A DNA stretch of 35,251 nucleotides from Eubacterium sp. AF22-8LB. GTDB taxonomy: Bacteria > Bacillota_I > Bacilli_A > Erysipelotrichales > Erysipelotrichaceae. The stretch covers positions 1 to 35,251 of the forward strand of contig NZ_QRVI01000023.1 of the NCBI RefSeq assembly GCF_003458715.1. Direction: 5' to 3'. The translations under genes were made by a program, and so were the position numbers. The notes beneath the pieces are model-generated. The model saw only the letters and a list, made by a program, of their open reading frames with translations, did no database searches and was not told where the DNA came from. Numbering within the stretch: position 1 is the first letter of the stretch; the number at the start of each line of letters is the position of its first letter. This document shows, piece after piece, positions 15,344 to 22,890 of the stretch.

Positions 15344-16682
15344 AAACTACGATATTAAAAACATGTACTGCAATATTGAAATAAACTAGAATCGAACAGG
15401 TATCAACGATTGTTGTGATTAATGGACTAGCCATAATAGCGGGATCTACACCAATCTTATTCGCAAACAATGGAAGAATACATCCAATTAATTTGGCGAC
15501 AATAACAACAACCATTAATGAAAGAGCAACGACAATTGCGATATTAAAGTTTTGGTATTGAATGAAAATACGTAAACCATTGGCTGCAGCTAAAATTAAT
15601 CCAACTACAAGGGAAATTCTAAATTCTTTAAACATAACTTTAAAGATTTCTTTAAAATGAATTTCCCCCAAAGCCAAACCACGAATAATCAAGGTTGAAC
15701 TCTGTGAACCACAGTTTCCACCTGTATCCATCAACATTGGAATAAAGGATACTAGTAATGGTACAGCACTGAAGGCATTCTCATATCGAGTAATAATACT
15801 ACCTGTGATTGTGGCAGAGAACATTAAGACAAGTAACCATAAGATACGGTGTTTTGCCTGTTGCCAAACAGTCGTTTCAAAATAAGTTTTTTCATTGGGT
15901 TCCATGGCAGCCATACGAGAAATATCCTCATTGGTTTCATCTACCATAACATCCATGGCATCATCGAATGTGACAATACCAACTAAACATCCATCACTGT
16001 CAAGTACGGGCATCGCAATTAGGTCATATTTTCTAAATAAATGAGCAACCTGTTCCTGATCTGTATGGGTATGTACGGAAATAATGTTGGTATTCATTAA
16101 ATTTGTGATATTTTCATCATCATCACTGGTCATTAAGCTCTTTGCGGTTACAATTCCAATTAATCGTTTATTTTCAGTGACGTAACAAGTATAGATAGTT
16201 TCTTTATGAATACCAATTTCTTTAATATGGTTCATAGCCTGTTTAACAGACATTGTCTTTTTTAATGTGACATATTCAGTTGTCATGATTGAACCAGCAC
16301 TATCTTCAGGATATTTTAGAAGTTTATTAATTGTCGAACGCTTATTTGAATCTAAGTTTTTCAAAATACGCGTCACTAAGTTTGCAGGTAGATCCTCTAA
16401 CATATCTACAGTATCATCCATATATAGATCATCTAATAATTCTTTTAGTTCAGTTTCTGAAAACATGTCTACCAGATATGTCTGCATCTTTGAACTCATA
16501 CATGAGAATACGTCGGCAGCTTTTTCTTTAGAAATCAAGCGGAATGCCAAAGCACATTCTTTCGCATCTAATTCTTCCAAAAAAGCGGCTGTATCCATAT
16601 CGTTCATATCGGAAAGTATATTCTGTGCAACTTTGTATTTTTTTTCTTGTAGTAATTGAATGAATTCTTCTTTGTTCATCAT
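15342..16682 (-). CDS. mgtE: Magnesium transporter MgtE
   Basis: Membrane Mg2+ channel gated by cytosolic Mg2+. The order is standard: N-terminal helical MgtE_N domain (residues 1-~125), two CBS domains (~130-250, with PVLDSDGCLVGIVTFDDAMDV in the second), the plug helix, and five membrane helices (~280-445) containing the pore signature MDTGGNCGSQSSTLIIRGLALGEI. I take the ATG at 16682 (446 residues) because it sits 9 nt after AGAGG. The ATG at 16688 is only 3 nt from it but cannot be excluded. The leader holds an M-box riboswitch with terminator, and a separate short ORF with a better ribosome binding site overlaps this start out of frame. Confidence 0.95.
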   Translation of the reverse strand: MMNKEEFIQLLQEKKYKVAQNILSDMNDMDTAAFLEELDAKECALAFRLISKEKAADVFSCMSSKMQTYLVDMFSETELKELLDDLYMDDTVDMLEDLPANLVTRILKNLDSNKRSTINKLLKYPEDSAGSIMTTEYVTLKKTMSVKQAMNHIKEIGIHKETIYTCYVTENKRLIGIVTAKSLMTSDDDENITNLMNTNIISVHTHTDQEQVAHLFRKYDLIAMPVLDSDGCLVGIVTFDDAMDVMVDETNEDISRMAAMEPNEKTYFETTVWQQAKHRILWLLVLMFSATITGSIITRYENAFSAVPLLVSFIPMLMDTGGNCGSQSSTLIIRGLALGEIHFKEIFKVMFKEFRISLVVGLILAAANGLRIFIQYQNFNIAIVVALSLMVVVIVAKLIGCILPLFANKIGVDPAIMASPLITTIVDTCSILVYFNIAVHVFNIVV

Positions 16683-16743
16683 GATCATGTACCTCTGCTT
16701 TCTTTAAATAATTCAAACTATTCCCATCCGGATCCGTACACAT
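16528..16743 (-). CDS. Possible upstream ORF overlapping mgtE
   Basis: A 71-codon reading frame starts with ATG at 16743. It is preceded by AAGGAGGTGA, a full consensus ribosome binding site (16751-16760) with 7 nt to the ATG, far better than that of mgtE itself. It lies after the M-box terminator, so it is made only when Mg2+ is low. The first residues are MCTDPDGNSLNYLKKAEVHD; the DPDGNSL stretch looks like the C-terminal metal-site motif of VOC/glyoxalase proteins. The frame passes through the mgtE start out of frame (+1) and stops about 155 nt inside mgtE, where the peptide looks random. It may be a regulatory leader ORF, a gene remnant, or not translated. Confidence 0.3.
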   Translation of the reverse strand: MCTDPDGNSLNYLKKAEVHDHDEQRRIHSITTRKKIQSCTEYTFRYERYGYSRFFGRIRCERMCFGIPLDF

Positions 16744-16762
16744 ACAAGCCTCACCTCCTTAT

Positions 16763-16796
16763 ATAAAGAAAACGTCATTGCCTAAACAATGACGTT
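16763..16796 (-). terminator. M-box expression-platform terminator
   Basis: AACGTCATTG (16771-16780) and CAATGACGTT (16787-16796) form a perfect 10-bp stem with a 6-nt loop. On the minus strand it is followed by TTTTCTTT. It lies between the aptamer and the mgtE ribosome binding sites, as expected for Mg2+-induced termination. Confidence 0.88.
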
Positions 16797-16807
16797 ATTA
16801 AACTAAG

Positions 16808-16962
16808 TATCACCGTTCAAGCTTTAGTATCACAGGGCATATCAATTACATTAAGCCAAGCCTTTGCGACTTAGCCTGCTGACCAACGAGTCGTGTCTCC
16901 ACAACTTTGCGGCAGTAATCTTAGGAAATCCAAATCCCTGCGGTAACCTCACCTACCGTATT
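16808..16962 (-). promoter_or_regulatory. M-box (ykoK) magnesium riboswitch aptamer
   Basis: On the minus strand the leader shows the M-box signatures in order: TACGGTAGGTGAGG at the 5' end, the ACTGCCGCAAAGTTGTGGAG region, GGTCAGCAGGCTAAGTCG, then TATGCCCTGTGATACTAAAGC and the closing GAACGGTG at the 3' end. M-boxes sense Mg2+ and stop transcription of Mg2+ transporter genes when Mg2+ is high. Its position before mgtE agrees. Confidence 0.92.
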
Positions 16963-16979
16963 TCTTTATTTACATGAAG

Positions 16980-17008
16980 AGAATAATATATATATTGAAT
17001 AGAGTCAA
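16980..17008 (-). promoter_or_regulatory. Promoter of the M-box/mgtE transcript
   Basis: On the minus strand TTGACT (17008-17003), 17-bp spacer, TATTCT (16985-16980). The predicted start near 16973 is about 11 nt before the aptamer. Confidence 0.7.
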
Positions 17009-17036
17009 CCTAAACAGTGTAAAAAATGTTTTAAAT

Positions 17037-17945
17037 TTAGATAATGTGAAAACTGGTTTTATCTTTAAGTATTTCTGGGGTCCTTTTAAGAATAAAATCT
17101 AGAAATGTCTTTCCCGCATAAGAGAGAGTGTCGTAGTTATTATAAGCAATACCGACATGACGAAATAGATTTTCTTGAATGGGAATTAAACACAAATCAT
17201 CATAATCGCTTAGAGCATTTTGGTACAAAATAGAAATACCTAAATTCTGACGAATCATGGCTAAAATAGTAGAATCATCATATACTTTATGTTTGATTTG
17301 TATAGGTAATCCTAATTCTTTACATGTTTGAACAGGTAAAGAATATTCACCTTCATCCAATTGAATAAAAGGATATTTTGTGATTTGTTCCATACTTAAA
17401 ACTTTATATTTAGCTAACGCATGATTTTGTGGGACAAGCGCAAACATTTCATCATAATACAATTCTTGATAATGAATCTGTTTGATTGCATCAATACAAG
17501 TAAATCCCAAATCAAGAGTTCCTTCTATTAATTGTTGTTCAATATTTGTATATTCACTTTGATACAATTCAAATTGTATATTTGGATACATTTCAATAAA
17601 TTTTTTCATTAAAGAAGGTAAAAGATGTCGAGATACACTTGTGAATGTGCCTATCCTTAATTTGGATTGGTTTAATCCCTTCATTTCTTGCTTCTTAGTA
17701 CGAAGATTATCTAGATTTGCCTGAACCGATTTTAAATAGGGGAGATACTCAAATCCATCTCTACTTAGAATTACACCACTTTTTTGTCGAATGAATAAAG
17801 TGGTTTCTAATTCTTCTTCTAAAGACTTTATTGTTTGAGAAACTGCACTCTGTGAATATCCAAGCTCTTTAGCTGCTTGACTAATTGTTTTTGTTTCTAA
17901 TACCTTAAAGAATATATCGTACTTTGTTAAAATCATATCTATCAC
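17037..17945 (-). CDS. LysR family transcriptional regulator
   Basis: A 302-residue LTTR. The N-terminal winged helix-turn-helix (KTISQAAKELGYSQSAVSQ, about residues 17-35) is followed by the linker helix and the two-lobed effector domain (residues ~90-295), including RIGTFTSVSRHLLP at the first strand and GISILYQNAL near residue 240. The start is either the GTG at 17945 (AAGG 4 nt before it) or the ATG at 17936; both leave the HTH intact. It is divergent from azlCD, with promoters facing each other and a T-N11-A inverted repeat between them, so control of branched-chain amino-acid export is the likely job. Confidence 0.93.
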   Translation of the reverse strand: MIDMILTKYDIFFKVLETKTISQAAKELGYSQSAVSQTIKSLEEELETTLFIRQKSGVILSRDGFEYLPYLKSVQANLDNLRTKKQEMKGLNQSKLRIGTFTSVSRHLLPSLMKKFIEMYPNIQFELYQSEYTNIEQQLIEGTLDLGFTCIDAIKQIHYQELYYDEMFALVPQNHALAKYKVLSMEQITKYPFIQLDEGEYSLPVQTCKELGLPIQIKHKVYDDSTILAMIRQNLGISILYQNALSDYDDLCLIPIQENLFRHVGIAYNNYDTLSYAGKTFLDFILKRTPEILKDKTSFHII

Positions 17946-17961
17946 ATTTCCTTATAGATGT

Positions 17962-17990
17962 ATTATAAATATTCGTTTTACAAATAACAA
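17962..17990 (-). promoter_or_regulatory. Promoter of the LysR gene
   Basis: On the minus strand TTGTTA (17990-17985), 17-bp spacer, TATAAT (17967-17962). Its spacer overlaps the azlC -35 box. Confidence 0.6.
17971..17985. promoter_or_regulatory. Candidate LysR box
   Basis: ATTCGT-TTT-ACAAAT is an inverted repeat (5 of 6 arm positions) with the T-N11-A form typical of LysR operators. It lies in the lysR promoter spacer and covers the azlC -35 region, so one bound dimer could repress lysR and activate azlCD. Confidence 0.45.
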
Positions 17991-18005
17991 CACAATTCTT
18001 ATAAT
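17977..18005 (+). promoter_or_regulatory. Promoter of azlCD
   Basis: TTTACA (17977-17982), 17-bp spacer, TATAAT (18000-18005). The predicted start near 18012 leaves a 16-nt leader with the GGAAGTGAG ribosome binding site. Confidence 0.7.
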
Positions 18006-18027
18006 TCATAAAAATGGAAGTGAGATT

Positions 18028-18714
18028 ATGGAATTCAGAAAAGGAATAAAAGATGGCATCCCAGTTGGAATGGGATATTTTGCGGTTTCTTTCTCATTAG
18101 GGATCATCGCAAAGAATGTTGGTTTATCACCAATACAAGGCTTTTTAACAAGCCTGTTCATAAATGCATCGGCAGGAGAATATGCTGTATTTTTAATGAT
18201 TAGTACACATGGTACATTTTTTCAAATGGTCATTATGACTTTGGTGAGTAATGCTAGATATTTCTTAATGAGTTTTGCGCTAAGCCAAAAAATTGAAGAA
18301 AAAACGAGTGTATTTCATAGAATGTGTATAGGTTTTGATTTAACAGATGAATTATTTGGGCTGGCCATCAATCATGAAGGGAAAGTAAACCATAATTATA
18401 TATATGGTACATATTTGGTGGCACTTCCATGCTGGGCATTTGAAACAGCGTTAGGAATAGTTGCTGGAAATAGTCTTCCTACAAAAATTGTAGCCAGTTT
18501 AAGTGTTGCGTTATACGGAATGTTTTTAGCAATTATTATTCCTCAGGCAAAAAAAGATCGTGTTGTATGCGTATTAGTTATTATTAGTTTTTTGTTGAGC
18601 TACATATGCAAAGATATGCCAATCTCAAGTGGAACAAGAACCATTTTACTAACGATCATTATTTCAGTGGCAGCCGCCATAATTAGACCTAGAAAGGAAG
18701 ATGAGAATGTCTAA
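18028..18714 (+). CDS. azlC: Branched-chain amino acid exporter, large subunit (AzlC)
   Basis: Large membrane subunit of the AzlCD exporter, which removes branched-chain amino acids and toxic analogues. The 228-residue protein has the family start GIKDGIPVGMGYFAVSFSLG, the NASAGEYAVF and SNARYFLMSFALSQK motifs in the first 85 residues, and about seven or eight hydrophobic helices. It overlaps azlD by 14 nt, so translation is coupled. The LysR gene is divergent and is the likely regulator. Confidence 0.93.
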   Translation: MEFRKGIKDGIPVGMGYFAVSFSLGIIAKNVGLSPIQGFLTSLFINASAGEYAVFLMISTHGTFFQMVIMTLVSNARYFLMSFALSQKIEEKTSVFHRMCIGFDLTDELFGLAINHEGKVNHNYIYGTYLVALPCWAFETALGIVAGNSLPTKIVASLSVALYGMFLAIIIPQAKKDRVVCVLVIISFLLSYICKDMPISSGTRTILLTIIISVAAAIIRPRKEDENV

Positions 18715-19009
18715 TCCAATGATGTATGTAGCTACGATGGCTATTGTTACATATTTAATTCGTGTATTGCCATTAACACTTTTTAATAAACCTTTTACAA
18801 ATATATATGTGCAATCCTTTTTATATTACGTTCCCTATGTGACTTTGGCAGTGATGACCTTTCCTACTATTTTGTATGAAACGAATACTCAATTAGCTGG
18901 ATTTGCAGCCCTTATTGTTGGAATTGTTTTGGCATGGAAAGATAAAAGCCTATTTCAAGTGTCGATTGTGTGTTGTTTAGTAGTTTTAGCTGCAGAATGT
19001 ATAATATGA
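18701..19009 (+). CDS. azlD: Branched-chain amino acid exporter, small subunit (AzlD)
   Basis: Small partner of AzlC, 102 residues with four hydrophobic segments (MYVATMAIVTYLIRVLPLTLF; VQSFLYYVPYVTLAVMTFPT; LAGFAALIVGIVLAW; VSIVCCLVVLAAECII). The YLIRVLPL and YVPYVTLAVMTFP stretches are typical of AzlD. It overlaps the end of azlC by 14 nt and has its own AAGGAAG ribosome binding site inside azlC. Confidence 0.92.
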   Translation: MRMSNPMMYVATMAIVTYLIRVLPLTLFNKPFTNIYVQSFLYYVPYVTLAVMTFPTILYETNTQLAGFAALIVGIVLAWKDKSLFQVSIVCCLVVLAAECII

Positions 19010-19010
19010 A

Positions 19011-19041
19011 AATAATGCCACAAAAGTGACATTATTTTTTT
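19011..19041. terminator. Terminator between azlD and the methyltransferase
   Basis: AATAATG-c-CAC (19011-19021), loop AAAA, GTG-a-CATTATT (19026-19036), then a run of Ts on plus. The one internal mismatch and T7 tail suit azlCD. On the minus strand it has a T4 tail and may also end the convergent methyltransferase gene. Confidence 0.7.
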
Positions 19042-19796
19042 AGTATATCAATTGTATGTGAGCTTGCACCAATCAGTTCTTGTCTTTCACAAGTAGCTAA
19101 ATGATATTTTATAAATAGCTCAAAAGTTTCATTATCCATCTTATTTAAGATAGGTCGCATATAATCACTAGGGCCATCAGCAGCTATAATCTGAATACGC
19201 TTTAAACCAACATCTTCATTCAACTTATTGATTGTATTCAATCGAATATAGCTATATAAATCATCAATATTTGTTTGTGTTTGAAATGTTTCATCAAGTT
19301 TTCCAGATTCTAATGATTCTTTAATATGTCCATCTCTAAATCCATGTACAAGAACACTATATTCATTCATAACGTAGGCTATAAAAATAATTCCATTCGT
19401 TTTTGTGACACGCTTTGCCTCGGATATCGCCTTCAATTTATCTTCATAACTAAATAAGTGATACATAGGTCCAAATAAAAGAGTGATGTCAAAAGTTTCG
19501 TCCTGGTATCGAGATAAATCTAAGGCTGTTCCTTGATATGCCTTAACATTGCTTTTTTTTGCTTTTAAAACACCTAAGTTATATTTAACAAGCTCTATCG
19601 CATCAACCTCATATCCTTCATTACTAAGTGCAACGCTATATCTGCCTGTTCCTGCTCCAATATCTAATATACGATCTTTCGGTTTTAGATATTTATGTAT
19701 GTACTTCATACTTGTTGTATATTCGACTTGACCATGGCGAGACAACAATCTTTTATCTTCACAGAATTTTCCGTAATAATTTTCTAATTTACTCAT
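19032..19796 (-). CDS. Class I SAM-dependent methyltransferase
   Basis: A 254-residue Rossmann-fold methyltransferase. The SAM-binding motif I is ILDIGAGTGRYS (about residues 42-53), an acidic residue ends strand 2 (YEVDAIELVKYNL), and motif IV is TFDITLLFGPMYHL, where the Gly-Pro-Met-Tyr-His-Leu segment marks the UbiE/ 'Methyltransf_11/25' type with an unknown small-molecule or macromolecular substrate. Its ribosome binding site is GAGGAA. It is monocistronic between azlCD (convergent) and the SGNH hydrolase (divergent); context gives no hint of substrate. Confidence 0.85.
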   Translation of the reverse strand: MSKLENYYGKFCEDKRLLSRHGQVEYTTSMKYIHKYLKPKDRILDIGAGTGRYSVALSNEGYEVDAIELVKYNLGVLKAKKSNVKAYQGTALDLSRYQDETFDITLLFGPMYHLFSYEDKLKAISEAKRVTKTNGIIFIAYVMNEYSVLVHGFRDGHIKESLESGKLDETFQTQTNIDDLYSYIRLNTINKLNEDVGLKRIQIIAADGPSDYMRPILNKMDNETFELFIKYHLATCERQELIGASSHTIDILKK

Positions 19797-19878
19797 GTAT
19801 TATTTCCTCAACTTCTTTAATATAATAAGGTATATGTTTGGATTTTTGCAACGTTTCATGTATGATTATTTGTGGATA

Positions 19879-19896
19879 AAAACACATATATGTTTT
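19879..19896. promoter_or_regulatory. Inverted repeat upstream of the SGNH hydrolase promoter
   Basis: AAAACA-CATATA-TGTTTT has perfect 6-bp arms just upstream of the extended -10. Possible operator. Confidence 0.35.
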
Positions 19897-19899
19897 ACA

Positions 19900-19908
19900 T
19901 GTTAGAAT
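19900..19908 (+). promoter_or_regulatory. Promoter of the SGNH hydrolase gene, extended -10
   Basis: TGTTAGAAT is an extended -10 (TGn-TAGAAT, hexamer 19903-19908) without a recognisable -35. The same 9-mer occurs in the main rpsJ promoter at 23979-23987. Confidence 0.5.
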
Positions 19909-19936
19909 AAATAATTAATAAATTTGGAGGTTGTTT

Positions 19937-21076
19937 ATGGAAAAAGAGTATAAAGCAATATTTGGACAGGCAATGTCTGTTGTGACACATAAGCCAAGTC
20001 AATACGCAAAGAATATTACATTGCGTTATCCTATGAAATCAACGTTTAAAGGAGACAAAGTGCGTATTTGTTTAGATAACTTTACAGGAAAAGAAGGAGT
20101 TGTCTTTGATTCAATCACAATTGGACGAGTAATCAGTGGACGAGATTTAGATCCAACATCTATTGTAGATATTACCTTTAATGGCTCTAAGGAACTTCAT
20201 TTAGATGTAGGAGAACAATGCTATAGTGATCCATTGGATTTTAAAGTTCATGAGCAAGAAACAATCGCAATCAGTTTCTATTTAAAAGAATTTACACATT
20301 TGCGTTGTGGTGTTTATACACAAGGACCATTAAGCACTGGCTATTTTGGGGAAGGAGACTTCTCACATGCAGGTATTATGGATCATGCGGCAAGCATGAA
20401 AACACCATGGGTATTTTTCTTAAGTGAAGTGGCTGTGCTAACAGAACCTGAATATCAAGTAATTACTTGTTATGGTGATTCTATTACTTCGCAGGATTGG
20501 CCGGATTATTTACAGAAGTTAATGTGGGAAAATGGGAAAAAGGTGTCTGTGGTTCGTAAGGCTGTTAGTGGAACACGAATTTTAAGACAATATTCTTGTA
20601 TACAGTACGAAGCATATGGATTAAAAGGAGATTATCGCTTTGGGCATGAGATGCATGTTGCTGGAAGTGATACTCTGATTATTTTGCAAGGAATCAATGA
20701 TATTATTCATCCTGTAGGTGTGGAAAAGAATGAATTTAGGCCATGGCAAGATCTACCTTCAAGCCAGGAATTGATTGATGGACTTAGAAAATATGTTCAA
20801 CATGCAAAATCATTAGGAATGAAAGTATATATTGGAACTTTGATTCCAATTGAAGGCTGGCGTACTTATGCATATTTTAGAGAGAATCTGCGTAATGAAG
20901 TGAATGAATGGATTCGTACGACGGATGAAATTGATGGTGTGATTGATTTTGATAAAGATATTTGTGATGGACATAAAATGCAGGATGCATTTGATAGTGG
21001 AGATCACTTACATCCAAGTGATGAGGGATATGCGCAAATGGCAAAAACCGCATACAATAAAATGTCCATGGAGTAA
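19937..21076 (+). CDS. SGNH/GDSL-type hydrolase, likely carbohydrate esterase
   Basis: A two-domain esterase of 379 residues without a signal peptide. Residues ~1-165 look like a beta-sandwich; the SGNH domain follows with block I TCYGDSITSQ (nucleophile Ser), a Gly block in AVSGTRIL, block III GINDII (Asn), and block V DHLHPSDEGY with the catalytic Asp and His. This arrangement is typical of bacterial esterases that remove acetyl or acyl groups from sugars. I start at the ATG at 19937, 6 nt after GGAGG, not at the TTG that abuts it. It is followed by an oxidoreductase of the sugar type and a lysozyme, hinting at glycan use. Confidence 0.88.
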   Translation: MEKEYKAIFGQAMSVVTHKPSQYAKNITLRYPMKSTFKGDKVRICLDNFTGKEGVVFDSITIGRVISGRDLDPTSIVDITFNGSKELHLDVGEQCYSDPLDFKVHEQETIAISFYLKEFTHLRCGVYTQGPLSTGYFGEGDFSHAGIMDHAASMKTPWVFFLSEVAVLTEPEYQVITCYGDSITSQDWPDYLQKLMWENGKKVSVVRKAVSGTRILRQYSCIQYEAYGLKGDYRFGHEMHVAGSDTLIILQGINDIIHPVGVEKNEFRPWQDLPSSQELIDGLRKYVQHAKSLGMKVYIGTLIPIEGWRTYAYFRENLRNEVNEWIRTTDEIDGVIDFDKDICDGHKMQDAFDSGDHLHPSDEGYAQMAKTAYNKMSME

Positions 21077-21088
21077 TTCCGTGGACAT
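21062..21088 (+). terminator. Hairpin after the SGNH hydrolase gene, probable weak terminator
   Basis: ATGTCCATGGA (21062-21072) and TCCGTGGACAT (21078-21088) form an 11-bp stem with one T-G pair and a 5-nt loop. Only a short T tract (TTTGT) follows, so termination may be partial or the hairpin may protect the 3' end. Confidence 0.5.
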
Positions 21089-21211
21089 TTGTCATATATG
21101 AAAGAAATAGGCAGAAAGAGATAAGTATAGTGAGTAAATGAGGTTAACTGCTTATTTCTATATATATTATAAAAAAATATCTTAAACGTATCTTAAAAAG
21201 AAGGTGAAAAG

Positions 21212-22099
21212 ATGATTCGAATTGGCATTTATGGACTAGGAAAAATTAGTAGGCGTGTGATACAAGGCGTTTTATCATCAAATAATGCGTGCTTATATGC
21301 AGTATGTTCATCAAGTATTGAGAAGGCGAACATTTTTAAAAAGGAATATCAGGCCGAAAAGGCGTATGATAATTATGAGAGAATGTTGGAAGACCGAAAT
21401 CTAGATTTGGTTTATATTTGTACGCCTAACTATTTGCATACAAAGCATATTCAAATAGCTTTAAGCTATCGTAAGCATGTGGTTTGTGAAAAACCAATGT
21501 GTGTATCTACAAAAGAATTAAATGATTGTTTTGATTATGCAAAAAGACAGAACTGTTTTTTAATGGAAGCACATAAGACGGTTTTTACACCATTAAATCA
21601 AAAGTTATTTGAAATGATTTCAAATGAAGAATTTGGTGAAATAAAATCAATTGATGCTCAATATGCAACAAGATTAACAGAACAAATTTCTGATTGGCAT
21701 TTTAGCCGACCAGGATCTGGTTGTATGTTTGACATAGGTGTGTATCCTATTTGTTATGCAAATCGAATGGCAAAAAGTTCTATATTTAGAGTATCTCGAT
21801 TTCAAGATGAGGCTTTGATCGAATATGAAAATGGTTGTGTGGCACATATCGCAACAAGCTGGGATGTGGATATGGAAAATACGGCTCATATATATGGTAC
21901 AAAGGGCAGTGTTTCTTGTAAGAATTTTTGGAAGAATACTGAGGCTGCGGTAAATGGAAGTAAAATAACAGTTGTTCAAGAATCAGACTTTACTGGGGAA
22001 ATAGAACATGCTTGTACTTGTATAGAGAATGGAATGATTGAAAGTCCGGTTATGTCAAGAAAAGCAAGTTTAGAAATTCTTAAGGTCATTGGGGTATGA
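21212..22099 (+). CDS. Gfo/Idh/MocA family oxidoreductase
   Basis: NAD(P)-dependent sugar or inositol-type dehydrogenase. The N-terminal Rossmann motif GIYGLGKISRRV (residues 5-16) and the family signature HVVCEKPMC (Glu-Lys-Pro near residue 95) are clear, followed by the C-terminal alpha/beta domain with EAHKTVFTP and GSGCMFDIGVYP, which carries the usual catalytic region. At 295 residues it is short: the protein stops just after the last helix, which in most relatives continues 15-25 residues. The stop TGA overlaps the ATG of the lysozyme gene (ATGA), so the two are coupled. The ribosome binding site is AAGAAGGTGA. Substrate unknown. Confidence 0.9.
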   Translation: MIRIGIYGLGKISRRVIQGVLSSNNACLYAVCSSSIEKANIFKKEYQAEKAYDNYERMLEDRNLDLVYICTPNYLHTKHIQIALSYRKHVVCEKPMCVSTKELNDCFDYAKRQNCFLMEAHKTVFTPLNQKLFEMISNEEFGEIKSIDAQYATRLTEQISDWHFSRPGSGCMFDIGVYPICYANRMAKSSIFRVSRFQDEALIEYENGCVAHIATSWDVDMENTAHIYGTKGSVSCKNFWKNTEAAVNGSKITVVQESDFTGEIEHACTCIENGMIESPVMSRKASLEILKVIGV

Positions 22100-22890
22100 G
22101 AAGAAAAGTTAAATTAGGGAGAATTTTGATTCTTATATTGATTCCGATTTTAATTGTGAGTGGAGGCTTTTGTGTAATTCGCATGTTGTTTACACAAGAA
22201 GAACCGGTAATAGAAGAAAAGAGCTATTATGATTTAGATTTGTTTTCTATAGAAAATGGATTAATGACATATAAAGACTCTTCCTATAAGTTATCCACTG
22301 GAATTGATGTATCAAGTCATAATGGTGCTGTTGATTGGCCGACTGTAAAAGCTGATGGAATTGAGTTTGCGATGTTAAGAATTGGTTATCGTGGAGCTCA
22401 AGATGGAATCTTACACGAAGATGAATATATCGATACAAATATGGAGCAGGCCATTCAGAATCATCTTAGGGTAGGTGTTTATTTTTTCTCTAGTGCTACG
22501 TCATCGAAAGAAATTGATGAAGAAGTGGATTTGGTGTTGAATAAAATTAAGGGATATAAAATTACAATGCCAGTTGTCTTTGATATGGAAGAATTTGATC
22601 AGGGTGGAAGAATTGATGATTTATCGATGGAACAAAGGACAAAACTGGCTCTTCGCTTTTGTAAGAAGATCAAAGAGGTAGGATATACACCTATGATTTA
22701 TGGAAATATGACTTGGCTATATCAAAATTATGATTTTGAAAGGATTTCAAAATATCCAATTTGGCTAGCTAGTTATTCAACAAGATGTCCGATGGAGGAT
22801 AAATTTGATATGTGGCAATATTCAAATCAGGGTAGAGTAAATGGAATAGAAGGAGATGTAGATATAAATATTTATCTACAAAAGAAGTAA
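22096..22890 (+). CDS. Membrane-anchored GH25 lysozyme
   Basis: Cleaves the N-acetylmuramic acid-N-acetylglucosamine bond of peptidoglycan. An N-terminal membrane helix (LGRILILILIPILIVSGGFCVI, about residues 7-28) anchors it outside. The GH25 barrel starts at TGIDVSSHNGAVDW (residue ~68, with the first catalytic Asp), has AMLRIGYRG, VGVYFFSSA, the acidic pair VVFDMEEFD (residues ~157-165) and ends with WLASYST and MWQYSNQGRVNGIEGDVDIN. The catalytic Asp and Glu are present. The gene overlaps the oxidoreductase by 4 nt. It may serve cell-wall remodelling, or attack on neighbouring bacteria. Confidence 0.92.
   Translation: MRRKVKLGRILILILIPILIVSGGFCVIRMLFTQEEPVIEEKSYYDLDLFSIENGLMTYKDSSYKLSTGIDVSSHNGAVDWPTVKADGIEFAMLRIGYRGAQDGILHEDEYIDTNMEQAIQNHLRVGVYFFSSATSSKEIDEEVDLVLNKIKGYKITMPVVFDMEEFDQGGRIDDLSMEQRTKLALRFCKKIKEVGYTPMIYGNMTWLYQNYDFERISKYPIWLASYSTRCPMEDKFDMWQYSNQGRVNGIEGDVDINIYLQKK

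Noticed and set aside
21089..21211. A riboswitch upstream of the MocA-type oxidoreductase
   Set aside because: The 120-nt gap has only a weak promoter-like TTAACT and TATAAA pair and no aptamer signature or terminator.
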